64,000 nt of DNA from contig CADCSX010000006.1 of assembly GCA_902805475.1 (NCBI GenBank), positions 1,736,001 to 1,800,000 on the forward strand. Reading direction: 5' to 3'. Positions 44,467 through 54,735 of this stretch are shown piece by piece. The position numbers and the translations under genes were made by a program. Source of the DNA: Entonaema liquescens (lineage: Eukaryota; Ascomycota; Sordariomycetes; Xylariales; Xylariaceae). Position 1 is the stretch's first letter. Each line of letters opens with the position of its first letter. The notes under the pieces were generated by a model. It was not told the DNA's origin. It saw nothing but the letters and a program-made list of their open reading frames with translations, and made no database searches.

Positions 44467-46861
44467 ATGACGAGCACAATAGGGGGATTCAGCTCAAATG
44501 ACACTGGATCGCTACAGGGTGAGGACGAGAGTATGACCTTATTAAAGAGTTTCTGCTTATATTTGATTTTATAGGTATTATCGAAGTATGGCATGACCAC
44601 CGACCCGCGATATTGTTTGCGACAACTAGTATTCTAGTAGTTCTTTGGTTATACATAGAACTACGCCAGAAACCTAAGACCCCCATCGGCGCGGTCAAAT
44701 TTGACCAACATATTACAAAGCCTACCACAAGCGCCGATAGTAGAACTTTGGGAGAAAAGATTGACTTGCCGATAGAGAAGGTGAAAGAGGCTACAGTCGG
44801 ACCGCGACGTATTAAAGGCGAACTACGAAGGATAGATAGCGCGTGCAAGAATGAAGAGTCTAAAGCACCAATACAAACACTCGTCTTCTACTCGTCATTA
44901 ACTGGAAGTACGGAGAGGACTGCTAACGGGATTGCCCAGGCTCTCGGGTCCTCGCTGGGAGAGAAAGTTGATGAATCTGGGAGATCTTTCTTAAAGCCTC
45001 TTATCCTTGATTTAGCCGAAGTGGATTACGATGAATATTTCATCAGTCCACCAAAACCGGCAGACGGCAATACGCCGACGGATTACTTCTACGTCTTTCT
45101 GGTACCCAGCTATAATATCGATTCTATTAACGACAATCTTCTTGAGCATCTGACAGAAACACATCATGACTTCAGAATCGATACTGCGCCGCTATCTGGT
45201 CTACTTGGATACTCGGTCTTCGGTTTGGGTGATCGAGAGGGATGGCCGACCGAAGATGAAGGATTTTGCTTCCAAGCCAAGGAGGTCGATAAGTGGATGG
45301 CTAGACTTACGAGTCGCAAGAGGGCCTACCCCTTGGGAATGGCAGATACAAAACGGGACCTTAAGGAAAGACTTAGCGAATGGACTGACGGTGTGGTGGA
45401 TATATTAAAACACATTGCCATCACGGGGTCTTTAGGAGAGGGAGTACCTGGTAGCGGAAATGATGTAGAAAGCGAAGACGAGTATGGCTCTGGAAATGAC
45501 GACGAAGAAGTCGAAATCGACCAATCGGCGATCACAAAGAAACCTAAAAAGGGCCTTCAGGAAACATTGATGATGTCGAAGACCTAGGGAAGATCATGAA
45601 GACTTCTCGGAACGATACAGAACCACCGAACGGCTCCGCGCCAATCGCCGTAGATTTCACCACATACAACAAACCAAAATCGAAGAGACCGCCTCAAACT
45701 GTCAAGGAGATGGTACCTAAAAACTCGCCTACGTATGCCTCTTTAACTAAGCAGGGATATTCTATCGTAGGTTCACATTCAGGGGTCAAAATATGCAGGT
45801 GGACTAAATCGGCACTGCGCGGACGTGGCTCGTGCTACAAGTTTTCGTTTTACGGCATTGCGTCGCACCAGTGCATGGAGACCACGCCGTCGCTATCATG
45901 CTCCAACAAGTGTGTTTTCTGCTGGCGCCATGGTACGAATCCCGTCGGAACCACGTGGCGCTGGGTCGTCGACCCACCCGAGATGATTTTCGACGGCGTT
46001 AAGGCCGGGCACTACAAAAAGATCAAAATGCTGCGCGGCGTCCCCGGCGTTAGGGCTGAGCGATTCGCAGAGGCCATGCGCATACGGCATTGCGCGCTAA
46101 GTTTAGTCGGCGAGCCCATCTTCTACCCACATATCAACGAGTTTCTAGCGCTGCTGCACGGCGAGCGCATCTCCTCATTCCTAGTTTGCAACGCCCAGCA
46201 CCCGGAGCAGCTCGCGGCGCTCAAGGCCGTAACACAGCTGTACGTATCCATCGACGCCAGCAACAAGGAATCCTTGCGTAAGATTGATCGGCCGCTGCAC
46301 CGCGACTTCTGGGAGCGCTTCCAACGTTGCCTGGATATATTGCGCGAGAAACGCTTCCGTCAGCGCACCGTCTTTCGACTGACTCTCGTCAAGGGATTCA
46401 ACGTCGAGGACGAGGTTGAGGGCTACGCTGACCTTATTGAAAAGGGCTTGCCCTGCTTCGTCGAGATCAAGGGTGTTACGTACTGCGGTACTTCAAGTAG
46501 CGCCGGCGCGGGGCTGAGTATGGCTAATGTACCCTTCTATGCCGAGGTCACCGAATTTGTCACGGCTCTCGACAACAAGCTCCGCGAGCGTGGACTTGAG
46601 TACGGTATTGCGGCTGAGCATGCGCATAGCTGCTGCGTGCTCATTGCTAGTGAGCGGTTCAGGGTAGATGGAAAATGGCATACTCGAATTGACTACCAGC
46701 GCTTCTTCGAGCTACTCGAGGAGCGGGGCGCCGATGGCGACTGGACGCCGGAGGAGTATATGGGCCCCGAAACGCCCGAGTGGGCTACCTGGGGTAACGG
46801 CGGTTTCGACCCACGGGATGTGAGAGTCGATCGCAAGGGTAGGAAGATCGAAGTCTCCTAG
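44467..46861 (+). CDS. TYW1: TYW1, wybutosine synthase (flavodoxin + radical SAM), frameshifted here
   Basis: Makes the tricyclic core of wybutosine at position 37 of tRNA-Phe from N1-methylguanosine, pyruvate and S-adenosylmethionine. Exons 44467-44518 and 44575-46861 (intron 56 nt). The N-terminus has a membrane anchor (ILFATTSILVVLWLYIEL). The flavodoxin domain starts at TLVFYSSLTGSTERTANGIA and includes YFYVFLVPSYN and GLLGYSVFGLGDREGW. The radical SAM half has CSNKCVFC (CxxxCxxC, Cys about 460, 464 and 467), ALSLVGEPIFYPHINEFL, CNAQHPEQL, YVSIDASNKESLRKIDRPL and FVEIKGVTYCG. The first frame ends with a stop at 45585-45587, while the second is open from 45548 and continues with NIDDVEDLGKIMKTS. 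One base appears lost in the A5 run 45546-45550, between the two domains. Repaired length is about 779 aa. Confidence 0.92.
45546..45550 (+). other. apparent 1-nt deletion in TYW1 (A5 run)
   Basis: Frame 1 reads CCT AAA AAG GGC and stops at 45585. Frame 2 reads AAA GGG CCT TCA and enters the family sequence DDVEDLGKIM. A sixth A would join them. Confidence 0.85.
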
Positions 46862-47333
46862 ATTAAGATAGATATTGTATCATCACAAGTTGAGATAGGT
46901 AGTACTTATTTATACACGGGGAGGCTTGAGCAATCGCATAATTATAGAAAGAATCATGATCCATAATTTGTCTATACCAGCCACCAGACATTATCATGAA
47001 AATGTACAGCGTAGCCACCCTTATTCTATAACGGAATAACCAGCAGCCTAACGGCTAGCAGCCGCCCTAGCCAGCCGCGCCGGATCATATATCATACAAG
47101 GTATCCATGTGTGCGTGTTTGCGTATATAGTACCTGTGTCATCGTGGACCACCGATGCTCAGGGATTTCTTTCGTAGGCGGACAGTTATTTTATTTGTTT
47201 TCCTTTTTTAATCAACTTCTTCGGGAGGGGACGCAACCGTGTCACACTCATCACAGTTGGTGCCGCCACCATTGGACAACTTCTCTTCGGGGGTGAGTGG
47301 AGGGTCAAGGCAATGGTCCCTTTCTTTGGACCT
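46862..47333. other. convergent spacer between TYW1 and TOM20
   Basis: Only 3' untranslated sequence is expected. Nothing else seen. Confidence 0.5.
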
Positions 47334-48136
47334 CTAGTCCAGACCGGCACTAGGCAGATCGGAGAGGTTAATCCCGCCGCCCAGGTCGAGGTTCTTATCG
47401 TATGCGATCATTTCGGCTAGGACGTCTAGTACACGCTGGTGGGTTGGAGGATAAGGTCAGTATGGTGTTTATAGTTTTGATGCGGGGTGCGCCCGTAGGA
47501 ATTGAGATGAGGCCTCCTTACCTTGTCCACGGTCTTGTCATAAATAGAAATCAGGTCCCCTGGAGTCGGGTATACCTTCAGAGCCTTGTAGAAAGCTAGT
47601 GCGGCTTCCATTGTGTTTGATGCTATAGTTTCGCGATATGTTAGCACTCTTTGTCTTTGGTATATAGCGTCTACCAAGCCTCCTCAACACGAAACAACAA
47701 CGCCCTGACCCATTCCCTAATCTTAACCCCCAGATATAGAACGAGGCATATATGCGCGCATAACTTACGGTCGGCAGCAAGGAGTTCACCCTTCTGGACA
47801 TGGTCCATAAAGAATTGCTCCTTCTCGTTAACACCAGTGGGGAAACCCTCTTCTGCAGCTTGATCAACGGCCTTCTGGATATCTTTGCGCTTCTGCTTAG
47901 TCTGCGCTACAGCCTCTTCCTTCTCCGCGCGCGCTTGTCGTCGTTCTTCCCGCCGTAAGTTTCGTCGGAAGTTGGGGTCTGCACGACGTTGGTAGTCGAA
48001 GTAGATCGCATAAGCTATTGGACATGATTAGTTTGTGAACGGAACATAAAAAGTAACCAGAGTAAAATTCCATACCTAAGATACCTGTCGCGGCCGTGGC
48101 GGCGGATATCGTTAATACGGTACTTGGTTGAACCAT
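47334..48136 (-). CDS. TOM20: mitochondrial import receptor subunit Tom20
   Basis: Outer-membrane receptor that binds presequences and passes them to the TOM core. Four exons: 48136-48076, 48014-47769, 47622-47522 and 47435-47334 (introns 61, 146 and 86 nt); product 169 aa, close to Neurospora Tom20. The N-terminal anchor is VLTISAATAATGILAYAIYF, followed by a charged linker (YQRRADPNFRRNLRRE; QARAEKEEAVAQTKQKRKD) and the TPR-like receptor fold (EGFPTGVNEKEQFFMDHVQK, ALAFYKALKVYPTPGDLIS, IYDKTVDK). It ends in LDLGGGINLSDLPSAGLD. All four exons join in frame and give uninterrupted family sequence, so this gene is intact. Confidence 0.95.
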
Positions 48137-48585
48137 CTTGTTGGATGTGACGATTTGAGGGTCTCGAAACAAGTTTGGAGAGGGGCCAATTAGCTTGACT
48201 GGTGGGTGATGACGACAAGCGAATAATATTAATACGAAGATGGACCCAAAGAGAATAGCTGATTTCTGTCCTGTCTAAGTATGCGACGTAAAAGTTGTTT
48301 GAAGCTCGGGATCGAATTGCTTCGTTGAGAGCAGGGACTTAAAGCAGGGACTTGAAGGTAAAAGCAGCCTCTTGCCGTAATTTTTTTTTCAATGCACCTT
48401 GTATTCCGTACCTAACTTTACCTAACTTCGATAACCGTGACGTGCAATCGCGGTTCAGCCTCGGATCCTTGTTATCGGATACAGCGCTAAGTATGGATGG
48501 GGGTTAGTGCATCCCGCCGTCAAATAAATCCGGCCGATTCGATAAGACATAACAAAAGAAATGCAGTGGACCTGCCAAAAGATAG

Positions 48586-48625
48586 GTACATCAGTACATC
48601 AGTACATCAGTACATCAATACATCA
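48586..48625 (+). repeat. 8-bp tandem repeat, five copies
   Basis: Four exact GTACATCA units and a fifth with one change (ATACATCA). It ends 43 bp before the left end of the MITE-like element. Confidence 0.9.
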
Positions 48626-48668
48626 TTAGGTAGATAAGGTAGGTACATTGGATACATATTGCAAGGTA

Positions 48669-48935
48669 CGAAGGTTGGGGCCAAAAGTCTTGCACATCTG
48701 AGCTTTTTTGGCTTAGGTAAGCTACGTATGAATTGCAAAAAGATTGTACGGTATTATTTAAGTTATAGTGGATGATGTCCCTGTAATATAGTGATAGATC
48801 GCCTGAGCTTAGCGTCTGGGCCACTATTAAATTCCCTATTAAGTATAGCGCATGTACAGTGTGACAGATATTGCGGACGTTGAAATAGGATGCCAAGAAC
48901 TCAGGCATGTGCAAGACTTTTGGCCCCAACCTTCG
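48669..48935. mobile_element. MITE-like element with perfect 29-bp TIRs
   Basis: The left end 48669-48697 (starts CGAAGGTTGGGGCCAAAAG) is an exact inverted copy of the right end 48907-48935. Similarity continues weakly inwards (CTGAG on both sides). Both outer ends abut a TA dinucleotide (48667-48668 and 48936-48937), the target duplication expected for Tc1/mariner-type transposases. The 267-bp element has no coding capacity, so it would be mobilised only by a transposase elsewhere. Perfect TIRs suggest recent activity. The superfamily assignment is inference from the TA target. Confidence 0.88.
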
Positions 48936-49237
48936 TAGGGGCATGCTTAAGGCACATGAAGCAGTTCTAAGTTGGATGAATTGTCTGTGCTCAAGTCTCA
49001 GCCTCAACCTCTTGAACTTCACCTGCTTTAATATTTTCAATGTTGCGATAATGCTTAAAACCAAACATCTCGACTAATTACATTTGTCGCTCATTCCTCA
49101 ATTTAAAACTGCTTCTTGATGGATTGCCAATTGTTGCATTGAATGATACACATGATACTTTATAACGCTGAATGATTCCTATCTACCTACGCTTATTTCC
49201 TCCCTATTCTGTCACTGTCACGACCTAAACACCCACA

Positions 49238-51388
49238 ATGTCTGAAGAAAGGAGTAAGATCTCGCTCCGCAGCGGTCCTAAGAGGAAGGGACGTCCTACT
49301 ATCAGCGCTCCTCGCCAGATATCCGATCCTATTCCAAACGATGGCGTCCCGGTGCCTCGTAGTACTGGAGGGAGGGTTGGAGCTAATAACGTACCGCCAC
49401 CCCGACAGCGACAACCTCCCGCGACTGGTGGAAAGGTATATAAGAGCGATCCTATTAGGGCATTTCTCTCTTTGCTAATTGCGGTTACCAGACTGGCGAC
49501 CTTGTCAAGCGACGATACTCAACTCGTTTCAATAACCTTCCTAGTGATTTCGACCCGAGTGCTCCCCCGCTTCCTTCTATGCCCACCTTCGATATCTCCA
49601 AATACGATCAGCAGGCATCGCGACCTCGACCACCTCCGTCGCGCGATGGACCAGGGGCTGGCTTGCCCAGGGGTGCCCCTCCAACCGTAGATCCGAAGGC
49701 ACTTAGAGATCCGAGACTCGTCCCCGATCAATATGTCGCCAATATTCTTAGTGAAGCTACCGAAGATGAGATTAGGGATTATGAGACTGCTCTACGCAAG
49801 TTGAAGAACAGGGCGTCGGCAGATTTGCAGCAAAGCGTCTACCAAAACAGGGCACAGTTCATTAAAATAAGTAAGGAGGCTGAAAAACTAAAGGCAGAGA
49901 TGCGCACCTTACGCAATTTGTTTAAAGAGCTAGCCACGAATACAAATGCGCTCAGGGCTGCATCTAATAACCACGGCTCCTCTATGAATGGGGAATTCTC
50001 AACTGGTTTAAGCAAGAAGGACAAACGTAGCTCAGTGGCGGATAGGACGGTTCTTTGGAATACTCAGATGCAGGTTCTCTATAAGAATGTAGAGGGCTCC
50101 CAGAAATTCCTACCAAACTCGATGGGTAGACATGTTATTCAGGATGCCGGGCCTTGGATTGAACTCGACAATGCAACGTACAAGTCAAGGCGATCCATGC
50201 AAATATTTCTCCTTAACGATCACCTTCTTGTCGCTTCGCGGAAGAAACGTAAGACGGACAACCCGAACGACACGCGTGGCCCAGCTACTAAGTTAGTTGC
50301 GGATCGCTGTTGGCCGCTTCTGGATATCGAGGTCGTCGACATGGCCGCGACCTCCGAAGCATACAGCGGCAGGAACAAACTAGCGGATGCTATCATGGTT
50401 CGAGGTGTTGGCCAGGAATCATTCATATACAGGACAGAAAAGCAAGAAGATCCGGAGAAGTCGGCCTTATTATTAAACATCCGAAAGGCGGTTGAGGAAT
50501 TGCGAAAGAATCTACAATCCGAGATGGAGGCGAATAACAAGGCTAAAGAGACCATTAATTACTTCGCTTCTCGAGACCCGGGTTTACTACAAAAAACAGA
50601 GTTGCTTGAGACGCTCTCCGACATCAAGGACATGTTAATCGAGGTGGATGGGAAACAACAAAATCTACGTTGGGTTGAGGGTCAGATGGACGAGCTTGAT
50701 ATCGACATCGCCCTTCAGAAATTTGATCTGGCAGTTGATCGTGTTGAAAAGATGCAGAAGCTTGCCCGCGGCCTAAAGAATAATGTTATTGCACAAGATT
50801 TCATTGACTTCAAGATCGAGGAGAGATGCTCGAAGTTAGCTGGTCTAATCATACGAGAACTTGTCGACGCGCATAGTCAACCGCTTAAAACGAAACGTAA
50901 TGTCGAATGGCTTAATAGGCTAGGGTTCGAAGATCGCGCCAGAGATGCGTATCTTAAAGCTCGAAGTGACTTAATCCAGAAGCGTTCAAGGTAAATTCCC
51001 AGAATATGCTAAATAGGTTTTTCGTATACTAACTCGATATAGGCAATGTATCTTCCAGGGTGATCTCCATCTCTACATCTGGCAGATCTCGTTTGTCTAT
51101 TTCAACATTATCAAAAATACCGTAAGCTGCTTCCAAAGTTGCTTCCCACAGACGATGATGAGCGCTTGTGTAAAATGGGCCAAGGAAGAAGTGGATGCTT
51201 TCAACGTGATCCTAGCCAGGCAGCTGAGCAGCACAGAGAGGGACGGTGTTGTATGGCAACAGTGTATGGAGAGAGCTAAAATCCATGCCGAGATGCTTTC
51301 GGATGTACAGTTGGACTTTGGAGACTTGGTGGGCAGAGAACCTCAGGGTGCGAAAGCCAACGGTCCAGTTGGACTCGGGTTGGCGTAG
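49238..51388 (+). CDS. EXO84: exocyst complex component Exo84
   Basis: Subunit of the octameric exocyst that tethers secretory vesicles at hyphal tips. Exons 49238-49435, 49492-50990 and 51043-51388 (introns 56 and 52 nt); product 680 aa. A basic, Pro-rich N-terminus is followed by the conserved segment FNNLPSDFDPSAPPLPSMP. The Vps51/Exo84 coiled coil begins at YVANILSEATEDEIRDYETA and carries QFIKISKEAEKLKAEMRTLR. The PH domain is at about residues 215-330 (WIELDNATYKSRRSMQIFLL, HLLVASRKKRK). The C-terminal helical domain includes LQKFDLAVDRVEKMQKLARG, HLYIWQISFVYFNIIKNTVS and MMSACVKWAKEEVDAFNVIL. Intact; the start at 49238 is the first ATG of the frame. Confidence 0.93.
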
Positions 51389-52229
51389 ACCTTGGTGTAT
51401 TAGTAGATAATCCCTACCCTTGGTCGTTGAACATAATCTTGATCGATTTTCTGGTATTATCGAGTACAATTTACGGAATATACATATATGTATGCATACC
51501 TAATAACCACATTGGGTAGGTTAAATATTTGTTAGATGGATGGGTTTTAAATACCTATTGTAGCCTTATAATATTAGGTACCTCTTATAGGACTTGAGGG
51601 GCGTAAGGGGCAGAGGGGCAGAGGGGCAGAGGGGGTGGGGTGGAAAAGAGCCGCAATTTAAGTGGCAACTGACGTACATTTGTGTACAATGCGGAGGTAC
51701 GTGGTACATTGTGGCTACCCTTGTAGTCACTAGGAAGATAAGGTACCAAAAGGTACCTAACATCCCTTTGTGAAGTCCAACCGCCTTCTGCTATCCTTCT
51801 GCTATCAAACAGGGAAAAATCCTACTTTCGTAATCGCCCGTGACAAACTCCCACATTACCCCCTTCAATCCCACTAACACGCGACAAGATCCTCTAAGAA
51901 TCACCACCAAACTTCCAAAAAAAAAAAAAGGATTATCGAGCGAGTTACAATTAATAACCCTTTGTATTTTTCTCTTCTCTTTCTCTTGCGACGATACCCT
52001 TCCAAAGCCCCCACCCCCCAAAAAAGCATCTGCCTCAACGACGAAGTGCTGCGCTCCTGTTACCGGCGCCCTAAACGTCATCTCTCGAGTCAACGACCCC
52101 TTTCGACTTTATCGATTCAACCATCTCGCTCAGGCCCCATAAAGCAACTTGCTATCCTATCGCTCGATAGCACGGACACAATACCGCAGTTTTTATTGTG
52201 CGACCTGACTTTAGCCCCCGTCTGTCAAC
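51389..52229. other. intergenic; promoter/leader of the PP2A gene
   Basis: Includes the G-rich tandem at 51597-51642 and a CT/A-rich leader at about 51840-52200. No gene seen. Confidence 0.5.
51597..51642 (+). repeat. GGGGCAGA tandem, G-quadruplex-capable
   Basis: Three GGGGCAGA units preceded by a related GGGGCGTAA and followed by GGGGGTGGGGTGG. At least five runs of four or more G lie within 46 bp. Confidence 0.75.
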
Positions 52230-53575
52230 ATGGATACCAATATGGAAGACGTCGGGCGTGTACCTGCTGAATTGGCCCCGATGCCCCCCTCAGAGCCCAC
52301 GACTACACCCCTTCTAGATGGTTGGATCGAAAGCCTGATGAGCTGCAAGCAGCTTGCTGAATCTGATGTTCAAAGGCTCTGCGAGAAGGTGAGCCATCGC
52401 ATATACTTTACGGCACTGTTGTGTCTCACCTTCGAACATCATACTAATATTGTTATGTTTCCTAGGCGAGGGAGGTCCTGCAGGATGAATCTAATGTCCA
52501 GCCGGTGGTATGTTTCCGTGTATCTTATGTTGATCGCTTTTGCTCACGTCTGCCTAGAAATGTCCGGTAACGGTGTGTGGTGACATCCACGGTCAATTCC
52601 ATGACTTGATGGAACTATTCAAGATTGGTGGTCCCAACCCAGATACCAACTACCTGTTCATGGGTATGGCACACATTAACCGGTTGAGACTTACGGGGAA
52701 TATGATTGCTAACGATTTGGTACAGGTGACTACGTCGATCGAGGCTACTACTCTGTTGAGACAGTAACGCTGTTGGTTGCCCTTAAGATCCGATACCCTC
52801 AACGCATCACCATCCTGCGCGGTAACCACGAATCCCGCCAGATCACCCAAGTGTATGGTTTCTACGATGAATGCCTTCGGAAGTATGGCAACGCCAACGT
52901 TTGGAAATTCTTTACCGATCTTTTCGACTACCTTCCTCTGACTGCTCTCATCGACAACCAAATCTTCTGTCTTCACGGCGGTCTATCGCCCAGCATTGAT
53001 ACCCTTGATAACATTAGGGCGCTTGACCGAATCCAAGAAGTTCCCCATGAGGGCCCCATGTGCGACCTGCTCTGGTCTGACCCTGACGACCGATGCGGAT
53101 GGGGTATTAGCCCCCGCGGTGCTGGTTACACATTTGGGCAGGATATCTCGGAGGCATTCAATCATAACAACGGTCTGACTTTGATTGCCCGAGCCCACCA
53201 ACTGGTCATGGAGGGATACAACTGGTCGCAGGATAGAAACGTGGTAACGATCTTCTCTGGTGAGTCGCCATTTTATTACGTTTTCAGAGTAATATACTAA
53301 TTATTATTCCTAGCACCCAACTACTGTTACAGATGCGGCAACCAAGCAGCCATCATGGAAATTGATGAGCATCTGAAATATACCTTGTGAGTAGTCTTCA
53401 CTTTAAAGCTTTGTCTTGGAAATATATGCTTACTGTTTTGTTTAGCTTACAGTTTGACCCATGCCCACGGGCTGGCGAGCCGATGGTTTCCCGACGTAAG
53501 TTTTACCGGCCTTTTAATTCTCTAATGACATCAAGACTGACTTCAGCAACAGGCACACCAGACTACTTCCTCTAA
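52230..53575 (+). CDS. pph-1: serine/threonine protein phosphatase 2A catalytic subunit
   Basis: Catalytic subunit of PP2A. Seven exons: 52230-52388, 52466-52507, 52558-52663, 52726-53259, 53314-53386, 53446-53495 and 53553-53575, with introns of 50-77 nt; product 328 aa. All metallophosphatase motifs are present: GDIHGQFHDL, GDYVDRGYYSVE, RGNHESRQ, HGGLSPSIDTLD and ARAHQLVMEGYNW. The C-terminus is SRRTPDYFL, the invariant PP2A tail whose Tyr is phosphorylated and whose terminal Leu is carboxymethylated to control holoenzyme assembly. The extended N-terminus (MDTNMEDVGRVPAELAPMPP) is typical of filamentous fungi. The last exon has only 23 coding bases; its acceptor is the second of two CAG sites (53552), because the first at about 53546 would break the tail. 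Confidence 0.96.
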
Positions 53576-54735
53576 ACGCCAGACAAATCTTAGTGCCACG
53601 CGTTGGACAAGCGTGGGTACAAGGTTTGAAGGTGTCCGGGAGTTACGTTGAGCCTAGATCACTATACCCCTGCCACACCGAAAGTCAGAAGGCGACGCAC
53701 GGATGTGACCGCGTCACAAGTAGCATCTTCGAGTATGTAAGCTGTCAACAATCTCGAGTGCGGGCGGTCTTCGTTAGACCGGTGCCGATGTGGCTGGCAT
53801 AGCAAAGGAAGGGATCTGACGCGGGACAGCTGCGTCCCTAGTTATGATACCACATTTGGAGCCCATTTTTGGTGGGCAAACGCATCATGAGCAACCCACT
53901 GCAAAATAGCTACCTACCTACCTAAGCATTGTATTTCATGAATGAAGAAAGAGACTTTGGCCTCGGTCGTGGGATGAGCCCGGTCTACTCGAACGTGACG
54001 CTTTATACAGCTAATAAGAACTATATACAACAGACAGAAGTAATAATGATCAATCCCTTCAGACGTCCCAAGCGGGAGCAAACCTCTTTAGTTGCGTCTT
54101 ATCTAGTTGAGAGTAAGATACATACATGAGCATGAATAAAATTACCCGCTCTAACCCCTGGGGCCATTGTCATCCTCGAGGAATAATTTAGCAAAGCCCA
54201 GTCGACCCCTATTCAATCATTCGTTGTCCAAAGGCCGGCTATTTAGGTATATAATCATTAAAAATGGTAATGTTAAAGTGGTATACACACAAGTTCTAAA
54301 TCATCCTGTAGGTATACAATATGTTCACCCTCGTCAACGTTTCCTCCACCGAGTCAACCCCTTAACGCCAGTGATATTGCTAACAAATAATGCTTCTTTC
54401 AATGTCTTCTCTCCTTTCCCTTCAAAATTCCCTTGCATCTCCCCCGACTATAATCAACCAATTAATTACAGAGTCCTCGCCCGCACCGACCGCCGACTAG
54501 AACTAGAACTCCTCCTTCCCCCTCTACTCCTAATACTCCTATCGCTACTGTTCCTCTCTTCACCATCGCCATCGCTATCCCCAACACTCATAACTATATC
54601 TCTCAGTCCACTTCCACCCCCTTCGCTATTATTATCATCCATACCATCGTGACTTATACTACTAATATTGCTTCCGATACTACCACTACAACTACTCACA
54701 CTCACACCCGACTCCGACTCCGACTGCTACTACTA
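53576..54735. other. intergenic with low-complexity 3' part
   Basis: No supported gene. From about 54480 to 54735 the sequence is low-complexity (CTC/CTA/ACT/TCG tandems), and frames there on either strand are Ser- or Leu-rich by composition. A minus-strand frame 54705-54466 could be a further part of the DUF3112 gene tail, but I cannot support it. Confidence 0.45.

Larger units (their letters stand above)
48137..49237. other. divergent intergenic region with small repeats
   Basis: Separates TOM20 (-) and EXO84 (+). It contains the GTACATCA tandem and the MITE-like element listed separately; no gene. Confidence 0.55.

Noticed and set aside
45540..45600. Programmed -1 frameshift in TYW1 as the main explanation
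   Set aside because: The heptamer T AAA AAG does not allow P-site re-pairing, and similar one-base losses recur in unrelated genes here. Kept only as an alternative.
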